Part shown: positions 53,028-61,508 of the stretch, one piece after another
Numbering within the stretch: the first letter of the stretch is position 1
Layout of the letters: each line of letters starts with the position of its first letter
NCBI GenBank assembly: GCA_019115385.1
Contig: DXDR01000014.1
Span: forward strand, 1 to 64,000
Direction: 5' to 3'
Source: Candidatus Mediterraneibacter avicola
GTDB taxonomy: Bacteria > Bacillota > Clostridia > Lachnospirales > Lachnospiraceae
DNA length: 64,000 nt
Notes under the pieces: generated by a model
What the model saw: only the letters and a program-made list of their open reading frames with translations
The model's database searches: none
What the model was told of the DNA's origin: nothing
Made by a program: the position numbers and the translations under genes

Positions 53028-53399
53028 AAATTTTCCCTGCCAAGGGCGCTCTGCTTTCAGAGACGCAAAAAGGCAGGCGTACAAATGCAGCGACAAGGAG
53101 GAGTACATAGTTTTCCGAAGCAAAGAGAGAAGATGGCCGGTGTAAATCTTCGAGAGGGAATTATGGAAGGTAGCCTTCGAGCAGTGAACCGAACGGCATC
53201 TGCCGCGGCAGGAGCATCAGTAGGCTTCAACGTTTTCCCGCGTTACAGGGACTCGGTATCGGAATCATTTTCAGCGGCCGCGATGGAGCGGCGCCGGAAT
53301 CAGACTCCCGTACCGGAAGAGTGCAGAGAAAACTTCTCTGAAGTTAGGTGGTACCACGGATTTTAATTCGCCCTGAGCATGCAGATGCTCGGGGTTTTT
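53028..53399 (+). ncRNA. T-box riboswitch of ilvBN (valine specifier)
   Basis: Fills the 475-base gap before ilvB. Stem I has GGAGGAGTACAT on the 5' side, AGAGAG, and ATTATGGAAGGTAGC on the 3' side. The specifier loop GAAGGTAG matches that of the valS leader and contains GTA (53170-53172), a valine codon. T-box GGTGGTACCACGG ends near 53359; the terminator is a stem 53371-53380/53385-53394 with TTTTT. Confidence 0.92.
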
Positions 53400-53421
53400 C
53401 TTATGAAAGGGAGGTATTGAA

Positions 53422-55140
53422 TTGAGACAGATTACAGGAAACAAACTACTTGTAAGAGCGCTGAAAGAAGAAGGAGTGGACACGATTTTCGGATATCCGG
53501 GAGCATGTACCATTGACATCAGCGACGAACTTTACAGACAGGATGAGATTAAGATAATCCTGCCGCGCCATGAGCAGGCGCTGGTACATGAGGCTGATGC
53601 ATACGCCAGGACCACGGGGAAAGTCGGCGTGTGTCTTGTTACCAGCGGCCCTGGCGCTACCAATCTGGTGACAGGTCTTGCTACAGCCAACTATGACAGC
53701 GTGCCTCTGGTATGTTTTACCGGACAGGTCGCAAAGCATCTGATCGGAAATGACGCGTTCCAGGAAGTGGATATTGTGGGGATCACCCGGAGCATCACCA
53801 AGTACGGAGTGACAGTGCGCAACAGAGAAGATCTGGGAAGAATTATCAAGGAAGCGTTTTATATTGCCCGCACGGGGAGACCGGGGCCGGTGCTGATCGA
53901 TCTTCCCAAAGACGTGATGTGTGAACTGGGAAGCGCAGAGTATCCGTCTTCCGTCAATATCCGGGGCTATAAGCCGAACACCAGCGTGCATATGGGACAG
54001 CTCAAAAAAGCGCTTAAGATGCTCAAAAAGGCGAAGCGGCCGCTCTTCCTCGCAGGAGGCGGAGTCAATATCGCCCGGGCAAACGACGTGTTTACGGAAG
54101 TGGTAAATAAAACAAACGTGCCTGTTGTTACAACGATCATGGGCAGGGGGGCAGTTCCGACGGATCATCCACTGTTTGTGGGAAATCTGGGAATGCATGG
54201 CTGTTATGCGGCGAATATGGCAGTGGGAGAGTGTGATCTGCTTTTTTCTATTGGAACCCGTTTCAACGACCGTATTACAGGAAAGCTGCACTCCTTTGCG
54301 CCGAATGCGCAGATCGTGCACATTGACATTGACACGGCGTCCATTTCCAGAAATATTCACGTGGATATTCCGATCGTAGCGGATGCTCTGGAGGCGGTTC
54401 AAAAGATGAATGAGTATGTGGAACCCTGCGATACGAAAAAATGGCTTGCACAGATTGAAAAGTGGGATGAAGAACATCCGCTGAAAATAAAGAGCAAGCC
54501 GCAGATGACGCCTCAGGACATTATAGAAGAGATGAACCGCCAGTTCGATGACGCCATCATCGTATCAGATGTAGGACAGCACCAGATGTTCGTATCCCAG
54601 TACACGGAGATCACAGAGAAGAAACGGATGATCATGTCCGGCGGGCTTGGAACAATGGGGTACGGATTTCCCGGAGCTATCGGCGCTCAGATAGGCAATC
54701 CTGATAAACGGGTTATTGCCGTTTCGGGAGACGGCGGAATGCAGATGAACATCCAGGAATTTGCAACTGCTGTGCTGGAGGAACTCCCACTGATCCTCTG
54801 TGTTTTCAACAATGAATACCTTGGTATGGTGCGGCAGTGGCAGAAACTGTTCTACGGAAAGCGTTACAGCATGACGAATCTCCGTTCCGGAGCCCTTTTC
54901 CGGAGGACAAACGGACAGGAGATGCCGGAGTATACGCCGGATTTTGTAAAGCTTGCAGAAAGTTATGGAGCGAAGGGACTCCGGGTTTCCAAAAAAGAGG
55001 AGATTGCCTCAGCGTTTGAAGAGGCGAAGAAAAATACAAAGACACCAACGCTGATCGAATTTCTGATCGACCCGGAGGAGATTGTGTACCCGATGGTGCA
55101 GCCGGGCGGAAGTCTGGACGAAATGATTTTGGATTGTTAA
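53422..55140 (+). CDS. ilvB: Acetolactate synthase large subunit
   Basis: A 572-residue ThDP enzyme, first common step of valine, leucine and isoleucine synthesis. Contains FGYPGACTID near residue 25 with RHEQALVHEADAYAR (catalytic Glu51-type), SGPGATNLVTG, and the ThDP site GDGGMQMNIQE..NNEYLGMV. The start is TTG 53422 with AAAGGGAGG 7 bases upstream; no ATG is available. Diverged YPGACTIDISD replaces the usual YPGGAVLPIYD. Confidence 0.95.
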   Translation: MRQITGNKLLVRALKEEGVDTIFGYPGACTIDISDELYRQDEIKIILPRHEQALVHEADAYARTTGKVGVCLVTSGPGATNLVTGLATANYDSVPLVCFTGQVAKHLIGNDAFQEVDIVGITRSITKYGVTVRNREDLGRIIKEAFYIARTGRPGPVLIDLPKDVMCELGSAEYPSSVNIRGYKPNTSVHMGQLKKALKMLKKAKRPLFLAGGGVNIARANDVFTEVVNKTNVPVVTTIMGRGAVPTDHPLFVGNLGMHGCYAANMAVGECDLLFSIGTRFNDRITGKLHSFAPNAQIVHIDIDTASISRNIHVDIPIVADALEAVQKMNEYVEPCDTKKWLAQIEKWDEEHPLKIKSKPQMTPQDIIEEMNRQFDDAIIVSDVGQHQMFVSQYTEITEKKRMIMSGGLGTMGYGFPGAIGAQIGNPDKRVIAVSGDGGMQMNIQEFATAVLEELPLILCVFNNEYLGMVRQWQKLFYGKRYSMTNLRSGALFRRTNGQEMPEYTPDFVKLAESYGAKGLRVSKKEEIASAFEEAKKNTKTPTLIEFLIDPEEIVYPMVQPGGSLDEMILDC

Positions 55141-55152
55141 GAAGGAGGCAGG

Positions 55153-55665
55153 ATGATGGATAACAGTATAAAGAAAAGATGGATTTCTGTTTATGTAGAG
55201 AATCAGGTTGGCGTTCTGTCAAAAATATCCGGCCTGTTTTCTGCAAAATCATATAATCTGGACAGTCTGACAGTAGGAACGACAGAAGATCCTACGGTAT
55301 CCAGAATGACTATAGCCACAGTAAGCGACGACGAGACCTTTGAGCAGATCAAAAAGCAGCTCAACCGCATGATTGAAGTGATCAAAGTTATTGATTTTAC
55401 AGATATATTTGTAAGAATGAAAGAAATCCTTTATGTAAAAGTGCTCAAATGTACACCGGAGGACAAGGTAGAAGTCTTCCAGATCGCCGAGACATTCAAG
55501 GCAAAGGTGATCGACTATGGCCGGGACAGTGTGCTGGTGGAATTCGTCCAGACCGCGACAAAAAACGACGCAGTAGTTAAACTGATGAAAGAAGAATTCA
55601 AAACAATCGAAGTAGTACGCGGCGGAAGCGTAGGCATCGAATCCATCAGCATGATGGAACGATAG
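55153..55665 (+). CDS. ilvN: Acetolactate synthase regulatory subunit
   Basis: A 170-residue ACT-domain subunit (WISVYVENQVGVLSKISGLFSAKSYNLDSLTVG) that confers valine feedback inhibition on IlvB. The C-terminal half is the second ferredoxin-like domain. GGAGGCAG precedes tandem ATGs (55153, 55156). Followed by a strong hairpin. Confidence 0.95.
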   Translation: MMDNSIKKRWISVYVENQVGVLSKISGLFSAKSYNLDSLTVGTTEDPTVSRMTIATVSDDETFEQIKKQLNRMIEVIKVIDFTDIFVRMKEILYVKVLKCTPEDKVEVFQIAETFKAKVIDYGRDSVLVEFVQTATKNDAVVKLMKEEFKTIEVVRGGSVGIESISMMER

Positions 55666-55688
55666 GGTGCAAACCAGTCTGCTCATGC

Positions 55689-55752
55689 GGAGCAACATCC
55701 AGGAACCGTCTTGCAAGTGTACTTGCAGAAGGCGGTTCCTGGATGTTGCTCC
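55689..55752. other. Nested perfect hairpin downstream of ilvN
   Basis: A 20-bp perfect stem (55689-55708/55733-55752) enclosing a second 7-bp stem (55712-55718/55721-55727). No T-run follows on the plus strand. Two copies of GGCGGACGCC lie just beyond (55757-55766, 55825-55834). May be a terminator variant, a repeat element or a structured RNA. Confidence 0.7.
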
Positions 55753-55854
55753 ATATGGCGGACGCCAAACAGCGAGATGGAGGCGCGGAGCGGCGGAATC
55801 GAGCTGGCAAGAGCAGACGAGAAAGGCGGACGCCTAAAAAAACCGAGCGCACTC

Positions 55855-55883
55855 TTGATTTTTTTTAATGGCGGTATTATAAT
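55855..55883 (+). promoter_or_regulatory. Promoter of ilvE
   Basis: TTGATT (55855-55860), 17-base spacer, TATAAT (55878-55883); start about 48 bases before the ATG. No T-box is present here. Confidence 0.8.
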
Positions 55884-55937
55884 GTTCAGAGTAAAGAGTT
55901 GTTGTCCTGCGTGAAGCAGAGGAATGGAGGAAACACA

Positions 55938-56963
55938 ATGGAGAAAAAGATTCTTGACTGGGAAAATATCGGATTTAGCTATATCCAGACAGACAAGCGT
56001 TATGTGTCAAATTATAAAGATGGAAAATGGGACGACGGCGCACTGATCGATGATCCGAATATCGTGATGAATGAATGTGCAGGTGTTCTCCAGTATGCTC
56101 AGACCGTATTCGAGGGAATGAAAGCCTACACGACAGAAGACGGGCATATTGTGACTTTCCGTCCGGATCTCAATGCTTCCCGCATGGTGGATTCGGCAAA
56201 GCGTCTGGAGATGCCGGTATTTCCGGAGGAGCGCTTTGTTGACGCGGTGGTGCAGACAGTGAAGGCCAACGCGGCATATGTTCCGCCCTACGGTTCAGGC
56301 GCTACATTATATATCAGACCCTATATGTTCGGCATCAATCCTGTGATCGGAGTAAAGCCGGCTGACGAATATCAGTTCCGCGTATTTACCACACCGGTCG
56401 GGCCGTATTTCAAAGGCGGTGTAAAGCCGATCACAATCTGTGTGTCGGATTTTGACCGTGCGGCGCCCCACGGAACAGGACATATCAAAGCAGGACTGAA
56501 CTATGCAATGAGCCTTCATGCGATCGTGACAGCACACGCCAACGGATTCGACGAAAATATGTACCTGGATTCCGCGACAAGAACAAAAGTGGAGGAGACC
56601 GGAGGAGCAAACTTCCTCTTTGTTACAAAAGACAATAAGATCGTAACCCCTCATTCTTCCACGATCCTTCCCTCTATCACCAGAAGGTCTCTGATGTATG
56701 TGGCTGAGCATTATCTCGGACTTGAGGTGGAAGAGAGAGACGTATACTTTGATGAAGTGAAAGACTTCGCTGAGTGCGGCCTGTGCGGAACTGCGGCAGT
56801 GATTTCTCCGGTAGGAAAGGTAGTAGATCATGGCAAGGAGATCTGCTTCCCAAGCGGAATGGAAAAGATGGGGCCGACGATCCAGAAATTGTATGATACA
56901 CTGACCGGCATTCAGATGGGACACATTGAAGCGCCGGAGGGCTGGATCAAAGTCATCGAGTAA
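55938..56963 (+). CDS. ilvE: Branched-chain amino acid aminotransferase
   Basis: A 341-residue fold-type IV PLP enzyme, last step of valine, leucine and isoleucine synthesis. QTVFEGMKAY, RPYMFGI, the PLP lysine in GHIKAGLNYA, and VEETGGANFLFV are diagnostic. ATG 55938 follows GGAGGAAAC. Confidence 0.97.
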   Translation: MEKKILDWENIGFSYIQTDKRYVSNYKDGKWDDGALIDDPNIVMNECAGVLQYAQTVFEGMKAYTTEDGHIVTFRPDLNASRMVDSAKRLEMPVFPEERFVDAVVQTVKANAAYVPPYGSGATLYIRPYMFGINPVIGVKPADEYQFRVFTTPVGPYFKGGVKPITICVSDFDRAAPHGTGHIKAGLNYAMSLHAIVTAHANGFDENMYLDSATRTKVEETGGANFLFVTKDNKIVTPHSSTILPSITRRSLMYVAEHYLGLEVEERDVYFDEVKDFAECGLCGTAAVISPVGKVVDHGKEICFPSGMEKMGPTIQKLYDTLTGIQMGHIEAPEGWIKVIE

Positions 56964-57016
56964 GATAAAACAGAAAGGACAGAAGACGGCGGAAATTCCG
57001 GCGGACAGTCCAATGA

Positions 57017-57071
57017 AAAGCGGCTGCATGAGCAGACAGAAAATTTCTGAATGTTCATGCAGCCGTTTTTT
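57017..57071. terminator. Bidirectional terminator between ilvE and mgtE
   Basis: CGGCTGCATGA (57021-57031) pairs with TCATGCAGCCG (57055-57065), with a T-run on the plus strand and CTTTTC on the minus strand; it serves both convergent genes. Confidence 0.9.
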
Positions 57072-57102
57072 GCCCTGATAAGCGGTCTGCCCGTCCAGGC
57101 TA

Positions 57103-58434
57103 TTAAAGGTCAAACAATATGGTCGCAATATTGAAGTAAATTAAAATGGAAAACGTGTCCACCAGTGTTGTGATCAGCGGGGATGCCATGATCGCCGGAT
57201 CCAGGCGGAGTTTTTGCGCAAACAGCGGAAGCATGCATCCGATCAGCTTGGAAATAATAACCGTAGCGATCAGAGACAGGGCGATGACCAGCGCAAGCTG
57301 GGAATTGTGATAAGTGATAAAGATGCGTATTCCGTTGGTCACCGCGAGAACGCCGCCGCAGATCAGAGAAATACGGAACTCCTTAAATATTACCCGGAAC
57401 AGATCACGGAAATGAATCTCATTTAAAGCCAGCCCTCGGATGATAAGAGTAGCGCTCTGTGAGCCGCAGTTGCCTCCCGTGTCCATCAGCATGGGGATGA
57501 AGGAGACAAGCAGGGGAATGGCTGCAAAGGCGTCCTCGTACCTTGTTATAATAGTTCCTGTGATAATGGAAGTAAACATCAGCACGAGAAGCCAGGGGAT
57601 CCTGTTTTTCGCGTGAGCCATCACAGAGGTCGCAAAATACGGTTTTTCGCTTGGGTTAATAGCTGCCATTTTTGTGATGTCCTCTGTGGCCTCCTCTACC
57701 ATGACATCCATCGCGTCGTCAAAAGTGACGATACCCACCATGTGGTCGTCTTCGTCAAGGACGGGAAGCGCGATCAGGTCGTATTTCGTAAACAGACGGG
57801 CCACTTCCTCTTTGTCCGTGTGTGTTTTTACAGAAATGATCTCTGTCTCCATCAGTGTTTCGATCAGCATATTGTCATCTTCTGTCATCAGCTCTTTGGC
57901 TGAGACGGTTCCGATCAGTTTCCGGCGTTCTGTGACATAACAGGTATAAATTGTTTCCTTGTGGATGCCGGTCTCCTTGATATGAGCCATAGACTGAGCT
58001 ACGGTCATGTTTTTTCTCAGATCTACATATTCAGTTGTCATGATGCTGCCTGCACTGTCGTCGGGATAGTTCAGCAGTTCGTTTATTTTGATGCGGTCCT
58101 CGGCAGATACCGTATCCAGAATGCGGGTCACCAGATTGGCGGGAAGATCTTCCAGCATATCGACAGTGTCGTCCATATACAGGTCTTCCAGCAGTTCCTT
58201 CAGTTCTTTTTCTGTAAATATCTGTACCAGATACGTCTGCATGGATGTGTCCATATTGGAAAATACTTCGGCTGCTTTGTCCTTTGGAATCAGACGGAAT
58301 GCAAGAGCCAGAGCCTTGTCATCCAGCTCGGAGAGAAGCAGGGCTATGTCCACTTCGTTCATCACGTCCAGAATACTTCTTACCGCTTTGAACTGCCGCT
58401 GTTCCAGGAGCTTTACAAAAATATCTCTGTTCAT
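57103..58434 (-). CDS. mgtE: Magnesium transporter MgtE
   Basis: A 443-residue Mg2+ channel: N domain (1-130, superhelical), two CBS domains (about 135-255, each with Mg-sensing acidic residues), a plug helix, and five TM helices with the pore motif MLMDTGGNCGSQSATLIIRGLA. ATG 58434 is preferred to 58440 because GAGAGG is 8 bases away. Controlled by an upstream M-box, and possibly by a leader ORF. Confidence 0.95.
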   Translation of the reverse strand: MNRDIFVKLLEQRQFKAVRSILDVMNEVDIALLLSELDDKALALAFRLIPKDKAAEVFSNMDTSMQTYLVQIFTEKELKELLEDLYMDDTVDMLEDLPANLVTRILDTVSAEDRIKINELLNYPDDSAGSIMTTEYVDLRKNMTVAQSMAHIKETGIHKETIYTCYVTERRKLIGTVSAKELMTEDDNMLIETLMETEIISVKTHTDKEEVARLFTKYDLIALPVLDEDDHMVGIVTFDDAMDVMVEEATEDITKMAAINPSEKPYFATSVMAHAKNRIPWLLVLMFTSIITGTIITRYEDAFAAIPLLVSFIPMLMDTGGNCGSQSATLIIRGLALNEIHFRDLFRVIFKEFRISLICGGVLAVTNGIRIFITYHNSQLALVIALSLIATVIISKLIGCMLPLFAQKLRLDPAIMASPLITTLVDTFSILIYFNIATILFDL

Positions 58435-58504
58435 AATCATTACCTCTCTTTATGAAATTTTTGATTTTAAAGCTGCATAAATGATAACTGGCGCCAGAGT
58501 CCAT
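58319..58504 (-). CDS. 61-codon ORF overlapping the mgtE start
   Basis: Begins MDSGASYHLCSFKIKNF at 58504 and ends 116 bases inside mgtE in another frame. It has the strongest ribosome binding site in the leader (AAAAGGAGGTGAGG). Its second half may be an overlap artefact. It could be a decoy or coupling ORF regulating mgtE translation, or the tail of the larger leader frame that starts at 58576. Function unknown. Confidence 0.4.
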   Translation of the reverse strand: MDSGASYHLCSFKIKNFIKRGNDYEQRYFCKAPGTAAVQSGKKYSGRDERSGHSPASLRAG

Positions 58505-58576
58505 AACCTCACCTCCTTTTATCCAAGACTCGCTCGCGGGCTGCGGCGCGGGATCCGGGTCAGCGTAAGCTGACAT
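58502..58576 (-). promoter_or_regulatory. mgtE leader frame with Asp/Pro-rich stretch
   Basis: An ATG at 58576 opens a frame reading MSAYADPDPAPQPASESW and running on into the 61-codon ORF. It lies downstream of the M-box terminator and upstream of mgtE. Alternating Asp and Pro followed by Pro-rich residues resembles the MgtL leader of Salmonella, where acidic/proline runs destabilise ribosomes at low Mg2+. The ribosome binding site (AGGGA) is weak. Confidence 0.45.
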
Positions 58577-58650
58577 AATATTTTTCCGAATCCCTGCGCA
58601 TCCTCGCAGAGCGCTTATCAGATGGGAGAAAACTCTCATCTGATAAATAA

Positions 58651-58893
58651 GAAAACTCCGTCACTGCCTGAACAATGACGGAGCCAGAATAACAAAATTA
58701 ATATCTGCGGATGTACATCGTCCAAGCTTTAGTATCACAGGGCATATCAACTGCATTAGGATGCGCCTTCACGACGCTTCCTGCTGACCAGCGCATTGTG
58801 TCTCCACAATCTTGCGGCAGCAGTCTTCGGGAATATCCCAATCCCTGTGGTAACCTCACCTACCGAAATATATCGAAATATATAAGATTTACC
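58651..58893 (-). ncRNA. M-box magnesium riboswitch with terminator
   Basis: On the minus strand the aptamer starts with TAGGTGAGG (near 58862), includes ACTGCTGCC, AATGCAGTTGATATGCCCTGTGATACTAAAGCT, and ends near 58711: the ykoK/M-box signature. The terminator is an 8-bp stem (58656-58663/58676-58683) followed by TTTTC. Mg2+ binding should promote termination before mgtE. It occupies most of the 608-base gap between the leader ORF and pepD. Confidence 0.93.
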
Positions 58894-58899
58894 TTACTT

Positions 58900-58928
58900 A
58901 TTGTAGCCCCTGGATCGCAGAGTGTCAA
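58900..58928 (-). promoter_or_regulatory. Promoter of the M-box-mgtE transcript
   Basis: On the minus strand TTGACA (58923-58928), 17-base spacer, TACAAT (58900-58905). Confidence 0.85.
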
Positions 58929-58947
58929 GAAAAAACATCTGATCGTG

Positions 58948-58976
58948 GTGAAATTTGCGGAAAAATCTGCTATAAT
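58948..58976 (+). promoter_or_regulatory. Promoter of pepD
   Basis: GTGAAA (58948-58953), 17-base spacer, extended -10 TGC-TATAAT (58971-58976), divergent from and interleaved with the mgtE promoter region. The 5' UTR is about 130 bases with no recognised element. Confidence 0.65.
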
Positions 58977-59112
58977 GAGAAAAGCCAGTTCGCCTGTTTT
59001 CCTGATGAAAGCAAATGGCAATAAAACATGGAAGACAGTGCCCCGGCACGGTCATATCAACAGAGGAATACGGGCAGAATAAAGGAAAATGCCATAGAAA
59101 AGAGGAAGAGAA

Positions 59113-60573
59113 ATGGAATATAAGATTACAGGCTATAAACCGGAGAAACTATTTCACTTTTTTGAGGAAATCAGCGCGATCCCCAGAGGTTCGGGAAATG
59201 AAAAGGGAATCAGCGATTATCTTGTAAAGTTTGCAAAAGACAGAAATCTCTGGGTACATCAGGACGAAGCATATAATGTGATCATAAAAAAAGACGGAAG
59301 CGAGGGCGCAAAAGACAAGCCGGCTGTTATGCTCCAGGGACATATGGATATGGTATGCGAGAAGATAGCGGGAGTGGAGCATGATTTTGAAAAGGAGGGT
59401 ATTGAGCTGGTCGTAAAGGACGGAACGCTCACAGCCAACGGCACCACCCTTGGCGCGGATAACGGCGTGGCAGTGGCGCTGATGCTGATGGTGCTGGACG
59501 ATGAAGACATCAAGCATCCTCCGGTAGAGTGCGTGTTTACTACTGAGGAAGAGGTTGGGTTAGACGGGGCCAAAACTCTGGACAAGTCTCTTATCACTGC
59601 GCGAACCATGATCAATATGGATTCCGAGGATGAAGGGATTGCCACAGTAAGCTGCGCCGGCGGCCTGAGAGCAGAGTGTGTACGCCCGATAAAGCGGGAA
59701 GCGGCAGAAGGAACTGTGATCCAGATTGACATATCGGGACTGCTGGGAGGACATTCTGGAGTAGATATCAATAAAGAGCGGCAGAATGCTAATATACTGA
59801 TGGGGAGGATGCTGCACAGTCTGATGAAAAATACGGACGGAAAGCTGATCAGCGTCTCCGGGGGGAGCAAGGATAATGCGATTCCCAGAGAATGTACAGC
59901 TTCTCTGCTCTATGCAGAAGAGACAGAAGCTGCGAAAGCAGAAGAACTTGCCTGCAGCCTGGCTGAGACGTTTGCTGCAGAACTCTCTTCCGATGAGCCG
60001 GACTTTTCCTGCGAGATGTCAGTGGAAGAAAATGTATCTGCAGAAGTCCTAACTGACAAGGATGCAGAGGCAGTTGTCAGAGCGATGTATCTTGCGCCCA
60101 ACGGAGTGCAGAAAAGAAATCTTAAAATGGACGGCTTTGTGGTAACATCCACGAATATGGGGGTGGCCCGCACAGAGGAAAATGAAGCGAAGCTTATATT
60201 TGCCCCTCGTTCTTCCGTGGCTTCTCTGCAGGAAGAGATGAAAGAACGCCTCCAACTGTATGGGGAGGTATTCGGATTTGAGATTTCCTTCAGCGGAGAG
60301 TACCCGGGATGGAGCTATAAGGAAGAATCTCCTGTCCGCCAGGTGATGCAGGAGAGTTATAGGGAGCTGTTCGGTGAAGAACTGAAGATCGAAGCTATAC
60401 ATGCAGGGCTCGAGTGCGGTCTGTTTTCCGATGCGCTGCCGGGGCTGGACGCTATCGCCGTAGGCCCGACTCTGAAAGACGTGCACACGCCGGATGAAAG
60501 CCTGCCGCTGGATTCTTTTGAGAGATTTTATCAGTTCCTGAAAGACGTGCTGAGACGGCTGGCAGAGCGGTAG
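59113..60573 (+). CDS. pepD: Aminoacyl-histidine dipeptidase (PepD, M20)
   Basis: A 486-residue zinc dipeptidase of family M20C that cleaves Xaa-His and other dipeptides in the cytoplasm. Metal and catalytic motifs: GHMDMVCE, TLGADNGVAVAL, TTEEEVGLDGA, NMDSEDEG and HAGLECG. GAGGAAGAG precedes the ATG. Placed beside an OPT peptide transporter on the other strand, which may supply its substrates. Confidence 0.95.
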   Translation: MEYKITGYKPEKLFHFFEEISAIPRGSGNEKGISDYLVKFAKDRNLWVHQDEAYNVIIKKDGSEGAKDKPAVMLQGHMDMVCEKIAGVEHDFEKEGIELVVKDGTLTANGTTLGADNGVAVALMLMVLDDEDIKHPPVECVFTTEEEVGLDGAKTLDKSLITARTMINMDSEDEGIATVSCAGGLRAECVRPIKREAAEGTVIQIDISGLLGGHSGVDINKERQNANILMGRMLHSLMKNTDGKLISVSGGSKDNAIPRECTASLLYAEETEAAKAEELACSLAETFAAELSSDEPDFSCEMSVEENVSAEVLTDKDAEAVVRAMYLAPNGVQKRNLKMDGFVVTSTNMGVARTEENEAKLIFAPRSSVASLQEEMKERLQLYGEVFGFEISFSGEYPGWSYKEESPVRQVMQESYRELFGEELKIEAIHAGLECGLFSDALPGLDAIAVGPTLKDVHTPDESLPLDSFERFYQFLKDVLRRLAER

Positions 60574-60614
60574 ACCTGTCTTCTGTATTCAGACGCCAGA
60601 TCAATATGAAAAAC

Positions 60615-60649
60615 AGAAAAGCCTGCAGAATCACGCTGCAGGCTTTTGC
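60615..60649. terminator. Bidirectional terminator after pepD
   Basis: A perfect 12-bp stem (60617-60628/60636-60647) with A-run and T-run, serving pepD and the convergent operon. Confidence 0.92.
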
Positions 60650-60660
60650 TGTATCAGTCC

Positions 60661-61005
60661 TTATTTCAGCTGATATACAGTCTGACTTCCGTCTTTGTTT
60701 TCTGTGATCATTTTCTGCCGGATCATATAGGGCAGGATGGATCCTAAAAATTCTTTCGGGTCTGTCACGGCAATCTGCTGCCTGCTGAAAGGCTGTTTTG
60801 CGGTCAGATCTTTAACAAAAGGTTCCAGTTCTTTTAAAGTCAGCGCTTTGTTTTTGCGGAGCGCTTTTTTAACCCTTGCAACCCCTTTTGACGCGAGCAG
60901 ATTGGACAGTTCCTGATTCTGGCGCGCAGAGCGCCACAGACCCCAGGCATAGATGATCATTGTGGCAAGTGCAAAGAGAAGAACATAGGGAATATATTTC
61001 AACAT
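60661..61005 (-). CDS. Small membrane protein with winged-helix-like domain
   Basis: A 114-residue protein: one N-terminal TM helix (about 5-25), then a cytoplasmic domain (about 35-114) whose helices and final beta-pair look like a winged helix (KALTLKELEPFVKDL..ITENKDGSQTVYQL). No named family recognised. Its ATG shares a base with the stop of the PqqD-like gene, so the pair is co-translated. Confidence 0.75.
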   Translation of the reverse strand: MLKYIPYVLLFALATMIIYAWGLWRSARQNQELSNLLASKGVARVKKALRKNKALTLKELEPFVKDLTAKQPFSRQQIAVTDPKEFLGSILPYMIRQKMITENKDGSQTVYQLK

Positions 61006-61358
61006 TATTTCTGTTTCTCCCCTTTCCAGTGAATCATATGGTTATCGTGCATGATTTCAAGAAATTTGATCAGCCTTGACATCGTTTTTTCCATTGAAGG
61101 GAACTTCTGCTCCATTTCCTGCGATAACTGATGTACATCCTTTACGCCGTCGACAGCTGTCCACACAAACGTTCCGTAGTCATCCAGGGTAATATCGCTG
61201 ACTCTGGGGCGGTGGAAGAACTTCTGGGCGATCCTGTGGTAAAATCCCTTCCATTCGATCAGAATAACGGCCCGTCCGTCTTCATTGATTTGAAACTCGA
61301 TATCCGGATTTTTGACCGGAATATAATCCAGATAATTCTGCTGGTTTTTCTTTTTCAT
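61005..61358 (-). CDS. PqqD-like peptide-binding protein
   Basis: A 117-residue protein with the PqqD fold: IEWKGFYHRIAQKFF, LDDYGTFVWTAVDGVKDVHQLSQEMEQKF, and a C-terminal helix. PqqD proteins are RiPP recognition elements that bind precursor leader peptides. No radical SAM enzyme or precursor is in view; instead it is downstream of an OPT transporter. Start ATG 61358, with AAAGGAGA 13 bases upstream. Confidence 0.82.
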   Translation of the reverse strand: MKKKNQQNYLDYIPVKNPDIEFQINEDGRAVILIEWKGFYHRIAQKFFHRPRVSDITLDDYGTFVWTAVDGVKDVHQLSQEMEQKFPSMEKTMSRLIKFLEIMHDNHMIHWKGEKQK

Positions 61359-61449
61359 TTTATAAATATGTCTCCTTTTTACATCAGTGCCGAAGTGCAG
61401 CAATTCAGCCGCGTCATTTATATTGTGCCTGAACCTTTGACAAAATACA

Positions 61450-61507
61450 GCGCCAGTGTACGGCGGGAGGCCGTGCCATAGGACAGCCCCCTGCGTACTC
61501 CGACGCT
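61450..61507 (-). terminator. Hairpin after the OPT transporter gene
   Basis: On the minus strand CAGCG..GTACG pairs with CGTAC..CGCTG, followed by TATTTTGTC; imperfect, so partial read-through to the pqqD-like gene is likely. Confidence 0.5.
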
Positions 61508-61508
61508 G

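Noticed and set aside
51345-53123. A 592-codon open frame on the minus strand opposite the zinc permease and YhhN genes
   Set aside because: Low-complexity, His/Arg/Cys-rich antisense translation overlapping two well-supported plus-strand genes and a promoter.
53446-54477. A 343-codon minus-strand frame opposite ilvB
   Set aside because: Antisense shadow of a well-supported acetolactate synthase gene; no ribosome site or family features.
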